Of a DNA stretch of 64,000 nt, positions 45,801 to 57,400 are shown one piece after another. The position numbers were made by a program, and so were the translations under genes. A model generated the notes under the pieces. It did not search any database. It worked only from the letters and a program-made list of their open reading frames with translations, and was not told where the DNA came from. This DNA is from Paragorgia papillata (taxonomy: Eukaryota > Cnidaria > Anthozoa > Scleralcyonacea > Coralliidae): contig JAWNZC010000469.1 in NCBI GenBank assembly GCA_035771165.1, forward strand, positions 1,605,001-1,669,000, written 5' to 3'. The first letter of the stretch is position 1; every line of letters starts with the position of its first letter.

Positions 45801-48800
45801 ATTTATATTCCACTAAAGAATAAAATCTTCAACTATCCTTAAATCCCATCGAAATAAATAACTTTTTGTCCTTAATGACTTCATTCCGGTAAGCGGGACG
45901 GTGTGTTATATGGGAAAATTTTCCATATGAACACGATCGAAATTTTAATAGGGAAATAATTGTGAGGTACCAGGCTGGCCCGCTTACCGGGATCATATGA
46001 ACACCCCCGCGCATGTTTCTAGTTTTCATCGTGTGTGGTTTGATGAGGGATATATGCATGCCGGATATATATTACTTGCTGGATTCAGTCACTTGAGTGG
46101 TCGAGTTATCAGAATAACACCTTTCCTGTGTATTGTATCGTGTGTATGCATGCAGTTACTATACTGCGCTTTATCTTTGCCCCTTGGTTAACTCTTTCCT
46201 GTCCGAATTGGTCTTTAGTATTTTATTCTGGCTAACGCCAGACGATTTTATTCATCTCTGGGGAAGCCCTCGGACAGGAATGAGTTAAATGTAAAAGTTC
46301 GTATGGCAACCTGTTGATTACGCATGCAGTTACTTGATACAGCGCTTTATTTTGGACGTTCGTCGTTAATTGGTTGACCACCAGGACTACCGGCGTTGAA
46401 AGCTATCCAATCAGATGTAACCTTGCAAACCGTGAAGTCTATCTGGTATATATAGCTGCGTCCAAACTACATCATTGAATATAAACAGTAGAGTCTGCAC
46501 GCAAGGCTAATTATTAACGCTTTGTTTATTAACGCTTCGCCTCGGAGATTGTGGCAGAGTCCATAGTATAAAGTAACATTTTTTATGCGACGTTTTTTAA
46601 CGCGACGTTTTTGATGAAGAGTTTATGACGCCACTAAACAGGGCATCGCCCTTTAGCACTGAAATTGGCCAGCTTAGGCAGGAATGGGTTAATCATATGT
46701 AATTTTCTTTCTTATCTAGCATGTCGTCCTGCAGCAGTTTATGGTGAATTATGTAATACCTCAATTATTTTGAATGGTCATTTTGAGTATGGCAAACAAA
46801 TGGAAAAGTGGTTGGGTGATCAGTCTCAATGGCTTCTTTGTTATCGTGCTACCAGAGATGGATGGGGTGCAAAAGATTTTCACAGATGTTGTGACAATAA
46901 GGGACCTACAGTGACTTTAGTGAAAGTTGGAAATTATATTTTTGGTGGATATACAGACCAGAGCTGGGCAGGTATGTTCTTAAATTCAAAATTGTTCAAA
47001 AACGTTTGAACACAATACTATAAAACAGAGTTGGACTGGCTTTGTATCATGCAGGGACAGTGCCATTAGGGAGAGGGGTGCAGTTTAAAAAAGAAATTAG
47101 TAAATAATGACATTGGCCTACTGAGGTGCATTACAGAAATAATAGAAAATAGAAAGATTTCAAAATATTTCTGTAAATAGAAAGATTTCAAAATTAGTGA
47201 TTGTTGTTGCCATTGTTCCCCCACATATTATGAACTCACAGAAACTTCATATAAGAACGACACAAAAGTGCAGGCCAACAGATTTACCATTTGCTGGAAT
47301 AAAATATATCTTACAGAACAGCAACTCTCCTGTCTACCACTTGCAACCACACACAACATGAATTTAAGAAAGCAGAATATTACTCACTAACAAACTACGT
47401 GCAATGCACAGCCATATCATTTTATATCTATTTTAGCCATAGTCAATCGAGATATGGTCTGGAAACTCGGCAAACTTCAAAGCGCCTATAATGAGCTGTG
47501 ATTTTATGTTGAACCGTACCTTACACCGTGGACATCCTTTGTTTTAGGTTTATTAATATTTAAATAGCACGGTTGAGTGATTGAACTGAAACGTTGCTAT
47601 TGGACAATTCGTTCATTATACTAAAATACAATGTGTTCAGTGACCGTGCACCGTGCACAAAAATGCATAAAGGTGAACAAAAAGATAGACCAAAGACTTT
47701 AGCTGAGTTTCCAGACCATATCTCCATTGACTATGGTTTAGCAAATATAGTTCATGGGGTGCAGTTGAGGTATTCTAAAGGGGGTGCATGTGCCATTGGC
47801 AGATAGGCCAGTCCAAGCCAGGCCTGGATTTACTGATAGGCTTACCAGGCTATAGCCTGTAGGCCCTCAATTTGGACGGCCCACTGTTAAAAAATGGGAT
47901 TTCAGACCTTTATATTTTGCTCAAAAGTGTCCTCAAAATGCGGGAAATGCTGTTTCAAAGACCCAAAATTCAAAAACATTCTGGGGGCCATGCCCCAGGA
48001 CCCCCCTAGAAATGTTTCGTCACACTTAGCCTGTAGGCCCAAAATTGGTAAATCCAGGCCTGGTCCAAGCTTGCTATAAAAAACATATGTAATTGTGAAA
48101 AAGTCTTTATCATCATTTTCCCAGGAATTACAATAGTCTGCACAGCTGCTCCCAAGCACTAAGACTGCCAGCTTAAGTAACCCATGCCACCCTGATCCTG
48201 GAGTGAGATCTTATCTTTGTGGAAGAGTTTGATGTCATGTACTCTACATTTTCAAAAATGAAATATGTTTATAGTCTGTTGGCAGAAAAAATACATCCAA
48301 TTTCCTTTTTACATCAAACCTAATGGATACCTGAGGCAGCTAAAATGGCACCTTTATTGTTTCACTCTGGCTAATACCAGATGATTTTACTCATCAAAAG
48401 AACAACCTTCAGACATCCTAGGCAGCAATGGGTTAACAGCATAGGTTGCAGCACAAGATTCAAAAAGTCATAAAAAGTATTTTCTATTATAGGCCAAAAT
48501 ATTGATATTTTTGTAAAAATGAAAAATGCAGTGACTTCCTGATAGTTTAGTATTCAAGTTTGAATCAGGACCACACATGATAATTTAGAAAAAATATTAA
48601 ATTTGCAGTCAAAATGAAAATACCTTCCCACTTCCACTTCTGTAGTTGGTTGTGTATTACTGTATTACTGTATTTCTGTAGCTGCTACTGAAGCATGAGG
48701 AAAGTCTAGTGATAAAAGTCACCAATTCTTGATGTATATTCGTCTGTTGGTATCAATTTGGGATTAACATCCATTGTATTATGAATAAATGCCATTTAAA

Positions 48801-49602
48801 GCTAAATTATACTATGTTATATGTACAGTTTTCCAAAAAAATATTTCTCATGCTTCGGTAGTGGCTACAGAAATACAGTAATACACAACAAACTACAGAA
48901 GAAGAAGTGGGAAGGTATTTCCATTTTGACTATAACAATAAAATAATTTAGAGTAGTGAAAAAAATAATTATATAAGTATATTTAATTGTAATTACAGCA
49001 TATTAGTATATTTAGTAGTAAATATACACTTTAAACAAATGAAACCTTACTTTAGTTTTTAGAAGTTGAATTTTTTTTCTATATTTCTGTATTTTATATC
49101 AAACATGTAGAAAATTATAATGTTCTGCTAAAACTGTACATTCAAGATAATTCAATGACAGAACTGTTTTAAAAATTTTCTTTGTTTTGGTTTAAAATGT
49201 TTTTTAAAGTCAATGATGAAGTAAAGGAAAATATGATGAACACATGGAGTAAATGTTTTACATTTTATTTCAGGTCAAGATTGGAAACAGTCCAACTCCT
49301 CGTTTTTGTTTTCGTTAAAAAATAAAGACGACATACCTGCATTCAAATGCGACGTTCCTGCATTCAAATGCGACGTTAACGACAAGCAATGTGCAATCTA
49401 CACCCATCCTAACGACGGACCAACCTTTGGAGGTCGTGATTTGTATATCAGTGATAACTCCAATCACAATCAACGATCATCCTCCAACCTTGGCTCCTCA
49501 TATCAATTACCCCCAGGATACCAACGTGGCTCTGCACAAACCAAATCTCTTCTGGCTGGAAGTTACTACTTTACTCCAACTGAAATAGAAGTATTTTACT
49601 GA
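36811..49602 (+). CDS. TRIM-type RING/B-box/coiled-coil protein with C-terminal TLDc domain, gene B
   Basis: Predicted 572-aa protein from exons 36811-37948, 46720-46971 and 49274-49602, with the same phases as genes A and C. Domain order is as in A: RING, two B-boxes, coiled coil, TLDc. Exon 1 differs from A at only a handful of residues, for example TLPCFHSF in place of TLMPCLHSF in the RING. Exon 3 has a perfect 21-bp tandem duplication (49,337-49,378) that repeats PAFKCDV in frame. It otherwise resembles gene C more than A (KDDIP, NDGPTF, PTEIEVFY). Intron 1 contains an 8,358-bp transposon with clean edges, so splicing must span 8.8 kb. The same intron-retention tail (GKIIKLKRKKN) ends at 37983. 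ATG 36811 has good context. The ligase and stress roles are inferred from domains. Confidence 0.88.
38283..38410. repeat. (CATA)n/(CACACATA)n microsatellite
   Basis: A tract of CATA, CACATA and TATA units inside the large transposon. A similar CACATA tract closes the following minisatellite at 38,762-38,830. Confidence 0.9.
38412..38762. repeat. 9-bp minisatellite (GGTAGTCTG)n
   Basis: About 38 units of GGTAGTCTG / GGTAGTCAG / GGTAGTCCG, with GGTAGCTAGTCTT punctuation roughly every 60-100 bp. ORFs reading VVRVVWVV or TTQTTRTT are by-products. The unit GGTAGTCC is also found in the terminal inverted repeats of the host transposon (near 38,150 and 46,388), so it may have been amplified from the element's own end. 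Confidence 0.9.
38840..39780. other. Interior of the large transposon, no gene recognised
   Basis: A/T-rich sequence with short ORFs only (a 65-aa minus frame at 39,132-39,329 is unassigned). A dispersed repeat shared with 17,565-17,690 begins at 39,786, interrupted by a poly-G run at 39,877-39,897. Confidence 0.4.
39929..40712 (-). pseudogene. Decayed transposase-like ORF with zinc-binding Cys clusters
   Basis: Three minus-strand frames join with two frameshifts: 40712-40371, 40314-40030, then 40111-39929. The N-terminus holds YCPGCKAEY...CGMCGF (a zinc ribbon), followed by CFVTTDGTMWFCSVEEC. The second frame holds LLCTGKDCRSY...SMCIH, a C-x4-C...C-x-H pattern like a SWIM finger. The third continues YVAFLSAPAYTEPP and ends QFRKA. 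SWIM fingers and Cys clusters occur in KDZ/Zisupton and MULE transposases. No catalytic core is visible, so the assignment is tentative. It is inside the large transposon and is probably part of its original gene. Confidence 0.45.
42902..43157. mobile_element. TTAACCCATTAA-bounded repeat element
   Basis: Begins TTAACCCATTAACTGGCAG and ends TAAGCTAATGGGTTAA. Inside are words CGTCTGGCGTTAGACAGAGT and AAAATACT. The same word set (CTCTGGCTAACGCCAGACGA, TTTTACTC) recurs at 24,545-24,625, 26,540-26,575, 29,240-29,280, 46,195-46,290, 48,360-48,435, 50,383-50,420 and 57,515-57,590. It is one of the most abundant dispersed repeats in the window. Confidence 0.6.
43761..43981 (-). CDS. Candidate first exon of an unrecognised gene inside the nested element
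   Basis: From an ATG at 43981 the minus strand runs open for 73 codons (MASCASFDNVLRQLIQIFDG ... KERCALRMYL) and reaches a strong donor, CCT|GTAAGG, at 43,761/43,760. The composition is that of an ordinary soluble protein and the surroundings (43,780-44,420) are GC-richer than their neighbours, as around a promoter. No following exon was found and no family is recognised. It could be a host exon carried by the transposon. Confidence 0.35.
44354..45460. repeat. Inverted pair of ~200-bp arms, 700 bp apart (possible fourth nesting level)
   Basis: Arms 44,354-44,560 and 45,261-45,460 are complementary over almost their full length (for example CCAGGCCCTTGCGCGGTTTG on one arm and its complement on the other). 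The right arm has TTCGTTAGCGTTCCAGG where the left has CCTGGAACGCTAACG. The unit could be an independent TIR element inside the third-level one. Confidence 0.75.
47437..47736. mobile_element. 300-bp MITE in intron 2 of gene B (CATAGTCAATCGAG family)
   Basis: CCATAGTCAATCGAGATATG to its complement, flanked by TTTAG on both sides (47,432-47,436 and 47,737-47,741). Gene A has the empty site AGTTTAGCAAATAC near 24,172. The same insertion is in gene C. Internal ORF fragments (70 aa) are not genes. Confidence 0.9.
47819..48062. mobile_element. 244-bp hAT-type MITE in intron 2 of gene B
   Basis: CAGGCCTGGATTTAC at the left and its complement at the right, with GTCCAAGC on each side (47,811-47,818 and 48,063-48,070). 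Gene A has a single GTCCAAGC followed directly by CTGCTATAAA (near 24,261). Gene C carries the same insertion. Confidence 0.92.
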
Positions 49603-50856
49603 GTAATACCGCTGATAACACATTACGCACGCTCATATCAAAATCCAATCGAAAATGTCAAAAAGGCATCTCCGACTATTTGAACAAGTTGGCATCAAAA
49701 TGTTGTCAACGTCTTCGTCTATTTTGAAAATGCCTTGTAAGAAATTTAAAAATAATTTACTTTTCAAAAAGATTATGTGCGAGTATAAGCTAATTTCACC
49801 ACGAGTGGCGCCATCTTGAATAATGACGTCAAATGACGTCAAACTAAATAGTAGCATGACTGTCAATGGCTGCTAGATCGGATTGTTTTAATGTTTTTGT
49901 TTTTTGAAAAATTTATCTAAAACTAAAAGTGTGGAACATCGAAATTTGACGTGACTTGATAGGAAAAAGCTATAAAAAATTACATCTTTCCTTTCTAAAA
50001 CATTTTGCGGTGTAGATTTGTGTTTTATTCTTTAGTTCTTTCCTCAGCCCTGGTGTTACTCTTTAGTATTGAAAAGTATTAGTTCAAAGTTCTCAGGAGC
50101 GAAGAAATATTTGTTCTAGTAAGTTCTGAAATTCTAATTTGGATTAAGTTTGCACTTTTTACGGCAAATCTAATTTTTCTCCGGATGGCAGATACAGACA
50201 CCCTGCGAATGTAAAAAAAAAAACAACTTTTCAATTATCAGCACTGACACTAGAGCTATGCGAGGAACTAGAAGGAAGCACAAATCTACACTGGAAAACG
50301 TTTTAGAGGAAGAAAGTTAACTTTCACACCCTTCACTTAACCATTTCTAAGCGGCATTCGACTCTCAAGTCTTACGTATTTTACTCTGGGCTAACGCCAG
50401 ACGATTTTACTCCTCACTGGGAATATCCACCGACGAAAAAGAGTTGAATAAAACACGAAAACAACCAGGCAAGAAATTGGTTTACTGACCTCGCAGTGAC
50501 ATTGTGACAATACTAATCCTAACCCTCTAATCCTAATTCTCTAATCTTAGCTCAGTTTTAAATCAAAAGGTCATTATGCTTCTTATTATGAGAAAAAGTC
50601 AGTCTGAAGCCATCGAAATATAATCTTTTTCAACAATCACGTCTAGTAGTCATGCTGCTCTTCGCTTGCAACCATTTCACGTCATCATTCAAGATGGTAA
50701 AATGATAAAATTCAACGCATTTTCAAGATAGACGACATTGCCAACATTTTCATGTCTACTTGTTCAAACAGTCGGGGGATTCTTTTAAAAAGCTGGACTA
50801 CAGCTGAAATATACTCACGAAGCAGGTCTAACCGCTTTGAGCGAAGATCCTTCATC

Positions 50857-50893
<37 letters not shown>

Positions 50894-52455
50894 GAGAGGG
50901 GGGGGGGGGGGGCGGGGGGGAGGGAAGGAGAGAAGGAAATAGTGTAGTGAAATTTAAAAGAATATTGTATATACGTTTATTTCAGTAGCTACACATTTCT
51001 TTTTGACGAAGGACCTACGCTTAAAACGTTAGTCCTCCTTAATGAGTATTTCAATTCAGCAGTACACCAACCTTTTAAACATTTTCGATTTGTATTTCTA
51101 CTTTTCTACATTGTCTGTAAGGCCCTCTATATTCTAAACTTGCTATTCCTTGTGTTGGAGCCGAAGAGATCTCTGCGAAGCAGACTAAGCAGAACCTATA
51201 AAGCCTGTTTTCCAGTCATGGCAGAAACTGACTGGTAGCTCAATGCGAGTACTTACATCTAATTAAAACTAACTCACAGTGCTTGTTTTTCACTCTGACT
51301 TCTTTTTAATTAGATGCAAGTACTCGCTGCGAGCTGCAAGCCAGTTTCTGCCATGACTGGAAAACAGGCTTAATAAAACGAAAAGATGGCAAGCTGACCA
51401 GATTTTAAAAACGAAAAACTGATGTTTCGAGCAGAGCCTTTTATGACAGTAACGAATAACTGATGTCAGTTCGAGTGGTACCCTTTATCAGTTTTCTTAA
51501 ATAAACTCTGATCCAGGGCTGCGCTCGAAACGTCAGTATTTCGTTTCTGAAATCTCGGCAGTTTGCTACCTTTTCACTTTACTATTATCCAAAACACTAC
51601 GTACGCAGCACTCAATTGTTTACGCTTATAAAGAACCTAGGTCATGTCGTTGAACAAAATCTTATCCCAACCAACCCTAAAACGTTGTCTTATAACCCTT
51701 ACTCTATATAATCCCAGTTCTAACTCTTACAGAGTAAAGAAAAACAAAAAAAAAAGAAAAAGAAAGTTTAACAAAAATTTAAAACAGTGTAACAGGACAC
51801 AGAAAACATCACAAACTAAAGCTCTTAGGAGCGGATCTAGAAATTTCAAAAGGAGAGCACCAATTGAAAAATATCGCGAACGGAAAACGCGATTCCTCCA
51901 GAAGCCTTTTGGAAAATTATTTGATTTTAACTGAAGTCTGTTAAGAGGCATTTCTCGCAGTTTGTTATATGTTTTTACGAAGTTGAAAAACAACATTTTA
52001 ACGGCTTATTTTTAAACTCAGAAGTTAGGTAGATTTTGTTGTGTTAGTTAATTAATCTTTAAAGTAAAATATCAACTATTACTACTTAAACATACTTAGT
52101 TATTTAGTAGTGTAAAGACAAGATTTGAAAATGTAGAAGTTCAGGAATACAGAATGATAATTTTTAATATGATTAGCTATATAGTAATTTGAAAAATTAT
52201 TTACTCACATGATATTTACTTGCATGATTATTGACAAAATTCCTTAGTGATCTAGCATTTTTTTTGTAATTTACTGTAAAAATATTAGAAAACAACAATT
52301 ACTTATAGGAATATTAAATCATGAACTGTGCAAGCATTGTCACTCTTGTAAATAATTAAATTTTAACTTGTAGTTCTTAATTGTATATTAAATAGAGTTT
52401 TTGATTTAATAACATTATAAGATTTAGTATACCAATAAAGTATGTCAATAAATGA
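49603..52455. repeat. 3' flank of TRIM unit B
   Basis: Colinear with the flanks of A and C up to AAGTATGTCAATAAATGA, where a GATGGTAATGG microsatellite begins. It has the GA/poly-G tract (50,856-50,925) and one foldback copy, and lacks the 183-bp MITE. Like C it has a ~20-bp deletion after TTATTTTTAAAC (near 52,012), and so groups with C. Confidence 0.85.
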
Positions 52456-52557
52456 TGATGGTAATGGTGATGGTAATGGTGGTGGTAATAGTGGTGGTAA
52501 TGATGGTGGTGGTGGTGGTAATGGTGGTTTTATGGTCGCAATAGTGGTGGTGGTAAT

Positions 52558-53303
52558 TAAGTCTGGTTTCCATATAGTTGTAATTGTTGTAATTCAGTCG
52601 CCGATGCGACAACAGTTAATGGAAACATCAATCGCCGACAGTCGGTGATTTTTTGCTAGATTTTTGCAACGTAAAACACAAAATTATTTACAAAAACCGG
52701 CCAAATTCCTGCAACAAAACCTGGATTTTGTTAAAGATGTCTAGCAAATGACTAAGTTGAAGACTTGAGTGCCAAACTCGGAACTCAACGTTCGCAAATG
52801 TCCTTAACGTTCACGAAACATGAGACCCAAACGGCAAAGTTACTGAACTGGCAAATACAGTCGTTGGCACCTAAGCGTGTACACCGCCCGTCAAAACATG
52901 TTTTATATCAACGTCAAAGTTAAATGTTTTCCTTGCAAACGTATTAGGTTTTCATTCGTGAATGTGCCCTTAGCCAATCACGTCTCGCCAATCCCACGGT
53001 GTTGATTTCAAAACAGTTAACTTTGGCTTAAATTTAGAACATGTTTTGATGGGCGGTGTACACGATTAGGTGCCAACGACTGTAATGCTTGCTATATTGT
53101 TATATATATACTGTAGGAATGATCACAAATGAAGTTTTAGTCATCCAGTTTTTGAATACTATATTTAGCTCATTTGAACATAAAAACCGAGAAGTCCTGA
53201 GTCCGAGCGAATGGAAACACGACTGTTGTGAAATATCGCAAACAATCGCCGATCAATCGTCGACTGAATTACAATAATTACGACTATATGGAAACCAGGC
53301 TTT
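52558..53303. mobile_element. ~745-bp TIR element inserted in a GGTGGTAAT microsatellite
   Basis: AAGTCTGGTTTCCATATAGT followed by TGTAATTGTTGTAATTCAG on the left matches the complement of CTGAATTACAATAATTACGA CTATATGGAAACCAGGCTT on the right. GGTGGT-type microsatellite continues on both sides, so the element split it. The interior holds a nested MITE. Confidence 0.8.
52858..53082. mobile_element. 225-bp MITE with TA target duplication, nested
   Basis: CAGTCGTTGGCACCTAAGCG followed by TGTACACCGCCCGTC, complemented at the right end, with TA on each side (52,856-52,857 and 53,083-53,084). The termini and TA suit a Tc1/mariner-type source. Nested within 52,558-53,303. Confidence 0.82.
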
Positions 53304-53872
53304 ATGGTGGTAGTGGTGGTAATAGTAGTGGTGGGTGGTGGTGGTGGTGATTATGATGATGGTAGTGATGATGATGGTGGTGGTGATTATGATGATGGTA
53401 GTGATGATGATGGTGGTGGTGATTATGATGATGGTAGTGGTGGGCGGTGGTGGTGGTGATAATGATGATGGTGATGGTAGTGGTGGGCGGTGGTGGTGGT
53501 GATAATGATGGTGGTGATAATGATGGTAGTGATGATTGATGATGGTGCATGGTGATAATGATGATGATGGTAGTGGTGGGTGGGTGGTGGTGATGATGAT
53601 GGTGGTGATGATGATGGTGGTGATGATGATGGTGGTGATGATGATAGTGGTGGGCTGTGGTGGTGGTGATAATGATGATGATGGTAGTGGTGCGTGGGTG
53701 GTGGTGGTGGTGGTGGTGATGATTGATGGTGCATGGTGATAATGATGATGGTAGTGGTGGGCGGTGGTGGTGGTGATAATGATGGTGGTGATAATGATGG
53801 TAGTGATGATGATTGATGATGGTGCATGGTGATGATGATGGTAGTGGTGGTGATGATAGTGGTGTTGGTAAT
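53304..53872. repeat. (GGTGGTGATAATGATGAT)n microsatellite/minisatellite
   Basis: Variable blocks of GGT, GAT and AAT triplets over ~570 bp, continuing the short patch at 52,448-52,556. Minus-strand His/Thr/Ile-rich ORFs up to 225 aa are artefacts. It separates TRIM unit B from unit C. Confidence 0.92.
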
Positions 53873-54410
53873 AATATAATGATAACATCCTAAACGCAAT
53901 AACAGTAAAATACTTTTCGTGTGTCACCATGATGTAATATGATTTAATTCGTTCGTTATATTACCGGTTATATTGCGGTGTTTAACATAATGAAATGCAG
54001 GAATAAATCACATGGTTGAATGCATCTTTAAATGTAATCGCACATGTAAATAAAACCGCTTGTGTTATATCGCCTTGCTTTACACGTTAAATTAAGATAA
54101 AAAGAAAGCTTTTGAACCTAATCGCGTTGCTAGGTACTGTTTAATACGCATGTACTGGTATGCATGTGGTGCAGGACAGGGCGAACTCCTCCAATGAAAT
54201 AATATATACCGGAATACCAATCACAGCAGGATATTACATAGTTTACCGTGAAATAAGAAATCATATTACCATTTACCGAGAATTGACTATTGTGAAACCG
54301 AAAGAAAGATCTCCAAGACCTGAAGTGAGTCAAACGATTTCGAGTTTCTCTTGCTGATTAAGTTTACAAGAAACTACTACACTTTTTGAAGAAAACGTTG
54401 CATGTCTACA

Positions 54411-57400
54411 ATGGCTACTTCTTCAACCGACGCCGTTCCAGTTGATCAACTAGAAACCTTACTGACATGTCCAATTTGCTTGGAAACTTTGAACGAACCT
54501 CGAACATTGCCTTATTGCTTTCACTCTTTTTGCAAAGTCTGTTTGGAGAAGTTTGTAAAACGCCATCGTGAGGAAGCAGCTGGTAAACAGATTGAAGTAT
54601 TCAACTGTCCGACATGTCGTTCAGAATTTAATCTGAAACCAAAAGATGAAGTAGCAGGAATGGCGAGCAGTCATTTTATCCGAAATATGTTAGACGTCAT
54701 GGCGATTCAACGACGAACAAAGGTTTCGCAATGTTCTCATTGCCAAGAGCCAGCCGTTAGTCGATGCACAACTTGTGAGGTTTTCATGTGCGAAAAATGT
54801 TTCCAAGCTCATGAAACTTGGTACAGACAAAGCAAGAAGAAACACGCTGTGCTATCAATAAACGAGTTGAGTCAACCGGAGAACCAAGGCAAGATCAGAG
54901 CAAAACTTTACTGCAAGAAACATGAGAACAAGACCCTTAAGTTCTATTGTGAAACGTGCAAAGAACTGATCTGTAGTCATTGTATGGTCTTGAATCACAT
55001 CAAGCAAAATCATTCATGTCTCTCGGTTGACGAAGTGGCTGAGAAGCAAAGAGAAGTATTAGCATCGCGTTGTACAATATTAGAAGAAAGTCTGAAGGAA
55101 GGCAACGACACATTAGAGTTGATATCAAATGCCAAACAGTCTCTGGAAGACAATACAAAGAAAGCAAAGAAAGACATCACTCGGCAGAAAGAAGAAGTTT
55201 TAAAAATCTTCACCCAAAAGCTGGAAGAGAAAACGAAACTGATGATGAAGGAAGTGGACAAGAAATACAAAGAAACTCACGAACCACTTGTGGAACAAAA
55301 AACCGAAGTGAAACGTCACGTGGATAAAGTAAAAGGTTCTTTCAATCTGGCCAAGAACCTTCTTGAGAAAGGCAACGATGAAGAAATTCTTTCGTCGCAA
55401 AAGATGATCGAAGAGAATATAGAAAGAATGAAACAAGAGCGACCATGGAGTATGAAACCTGTTCATGATGGCAACATTGAATATCAAAGCACCCCAATCA
55501 ACGACAATGATCTTACGACGTTCTTGGATAAACTGGGAAAAGTTGGTAAGATTTATATAACTAAAAAGAAATAAAAATAACTAAAGGTACATGGTACATG
55601 TTGTAATTGATTCAACTCCAGATAAAACTTTCACAAGGTCTGAAGTATTTCTCCAAGCCGTACAACATTTCATTACATCATCGAATAAAGACAGTAGAGT
55701 CTACAAGCAGGCAAATTATTAACGCTTTGATTATTAACGCTTCGCCTTGGAGATTGTGTCTGCGAGTTCGCTCCTTCGTCGCTCCTTCCCCGCTGTGGCA
55801 CCGCCCTTTAGAACTGTTTTTGGCCAGCTCAGGCAGGAATGGTTTAATCATATGTAATTTACTCTTATCTAGCATGTCGTCCTGCAGCAGTTCCTTGTGA
55901 ATTATGTAATACCTCAATTATTTTGAATGGTCATTTTGAATATGGCAAACAAATGGAAAAGTGGTTGGGTGATCAGTTTCAATGGCGTCTTTGTTATCAA
56001 GCTGGTAGAGATGGATGGAGTGCACAAGATTTTCACAGATGTTGTGACAATAAGGGACCTACAGTGACTTTAGTGAAAGTCGGCGAGTATATTTTTGGTG
56101 GATATACAGACCAGAACTGGGAAGGTATGTTCTTAAATTCAAAATTGTTCAAAAACGTTTGAACACAATACTATAAAACAGTTTTGGACTTGCTTTGTAT
56201 GATGCAGCGACAGTGCCATTAGGGAGAGGAGTGCAGTTTAAAAAAGAAATTAGTAAATAATGACATTGGGCTACTGAGGTTCATTACAGAAATAATAGAA
56301 AATAGAAAGATTTCAAAATATTTCTGTAAATAGAAAGATTTCAAAATTAGTGATTGTTGTTGCCATTGTTCCCCCACATATTATGAACTCACAGAAACTT
56401 CATATAAGAACGACACAAAAGTGCAGGCCAACAGATTTACCATTTGCTGGAATAAAATATATCTTACAGAACAGCAACTCTCCTGTCTACCCCTTGCAAC
56501 CACACACAACATGAATTTAAGAAAGCAGAATATTACTCAGTAACAAACTACGTGCAATGGACAGCCATATCATTTTATATCTAGTTTAGCCATAGTCAAT
56601 CGAGATATGGTCTGGAAACTCAGCAAACTTCAAAGCGCCTATAATGAGCTGTGATTTTATGTTGAACCGTACCTTACACCGTGCAATCCTTTGTTTTAGG
56701 TTTATTAATATTTAAATAGCACGGTTGGGTGATTGAACTGAAACCTTGCTATTGGACAATTCGTTCATTATACTAAAATATAATGTGTTCAGTGACAGTG
56801 CACAGTGTACAAAAATGCATAAAGGCAAACAAAAAGATAGACCAAAGACTTTAGCTGAGTTTCCAGACCATATCTCCATTGACTATGGTTTAGCAAATAT
56901 AGTTCACGGGGCGCAGTTGAGGTATTCTAAAGGGGGTGCATGTGCCATTGGCAGATAGGCCAGTCCAAGCCAGGCCTGGATTTACTGATAGGCTCACCAG
57001 GCTATAGCCTGTAGGCCCACAATTTGGACGGCCCACTGTTAAAAAATGGGATTTCAGACCTTTATATTTTGCTCAAAAGTGTCCTCAAAATGCGGGAAAT
57101 GCTGTTTCAAAGACCCAAAATTCAAAAAAATTCTGGGGGCATCCCCTCGGACCCCCCTAGAAATGTGTCGTCACACTTAGCATGTAGGCCCAAAATTGGT
57201 AAATCCAGGCCTGGTCCAAGCCTGCTATAAAAAACATACGTAATTGTGAAAAAGTCTTTATCATAATTTTCCCAGGAATTACAATAGTCTGCACAGCTGC
57301 TCCCAAGCACTAAGACTGCCAGCTTAAGTAACCCATGCCACCCTGATCCTGGAGTGAGATCTTATCTTTGTGGAAGAGTTTGATGTCATGTACTCTACAT

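Larger units (their letters stand above)
41988..46012. mobile_element. Second-level nested element, TIR GGGTGTTCATATGATCCC
   Basis: GGGTGTTCATATGATCCCCG followed by GTAAGCGGGCCAGCC near 41,990 is complemented at 45,967-46,008 (GGCCCGCTTACCGGGATCAT ATGAACACCC). Without the third-level insertion it would be about 440 bp. No clear target duplication was found at its edges. Confidence 0.75.
38088..46445. mobile_element. 8,358-bp DNA transposon in intron 1 of gene B, exact 8-bp target duplication
   Basis: GTATATAT stands on both sides (38,080-38,087 and 46,446-46,453). Gene A has it once (23,188-23,195) in otherwise identical sequence, which is the empty site. Ends: GAGGCAGACTTCACCGTTTG on the left, complement of CAGATAGACTTCACGGTTTG on the right. 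The inverted repeats continue ~75 bp (GATTGGCTAGCTT / GATTGGATAGCTT; GGTAGTCC). An 8-bp duplication fits hAT, P or KDZ/Zisupton elements. Internal coding is a decayed zinc-cluster ORF on the minus strand plus nested elements. Superfamily not settled. Confidence 0.9.

Noticed and set aside
53253..53930. 225-aa His/Thr/Ile-rich minus ORF
   Set aside because: A GGT/GAT/AAT microsatellite translated.
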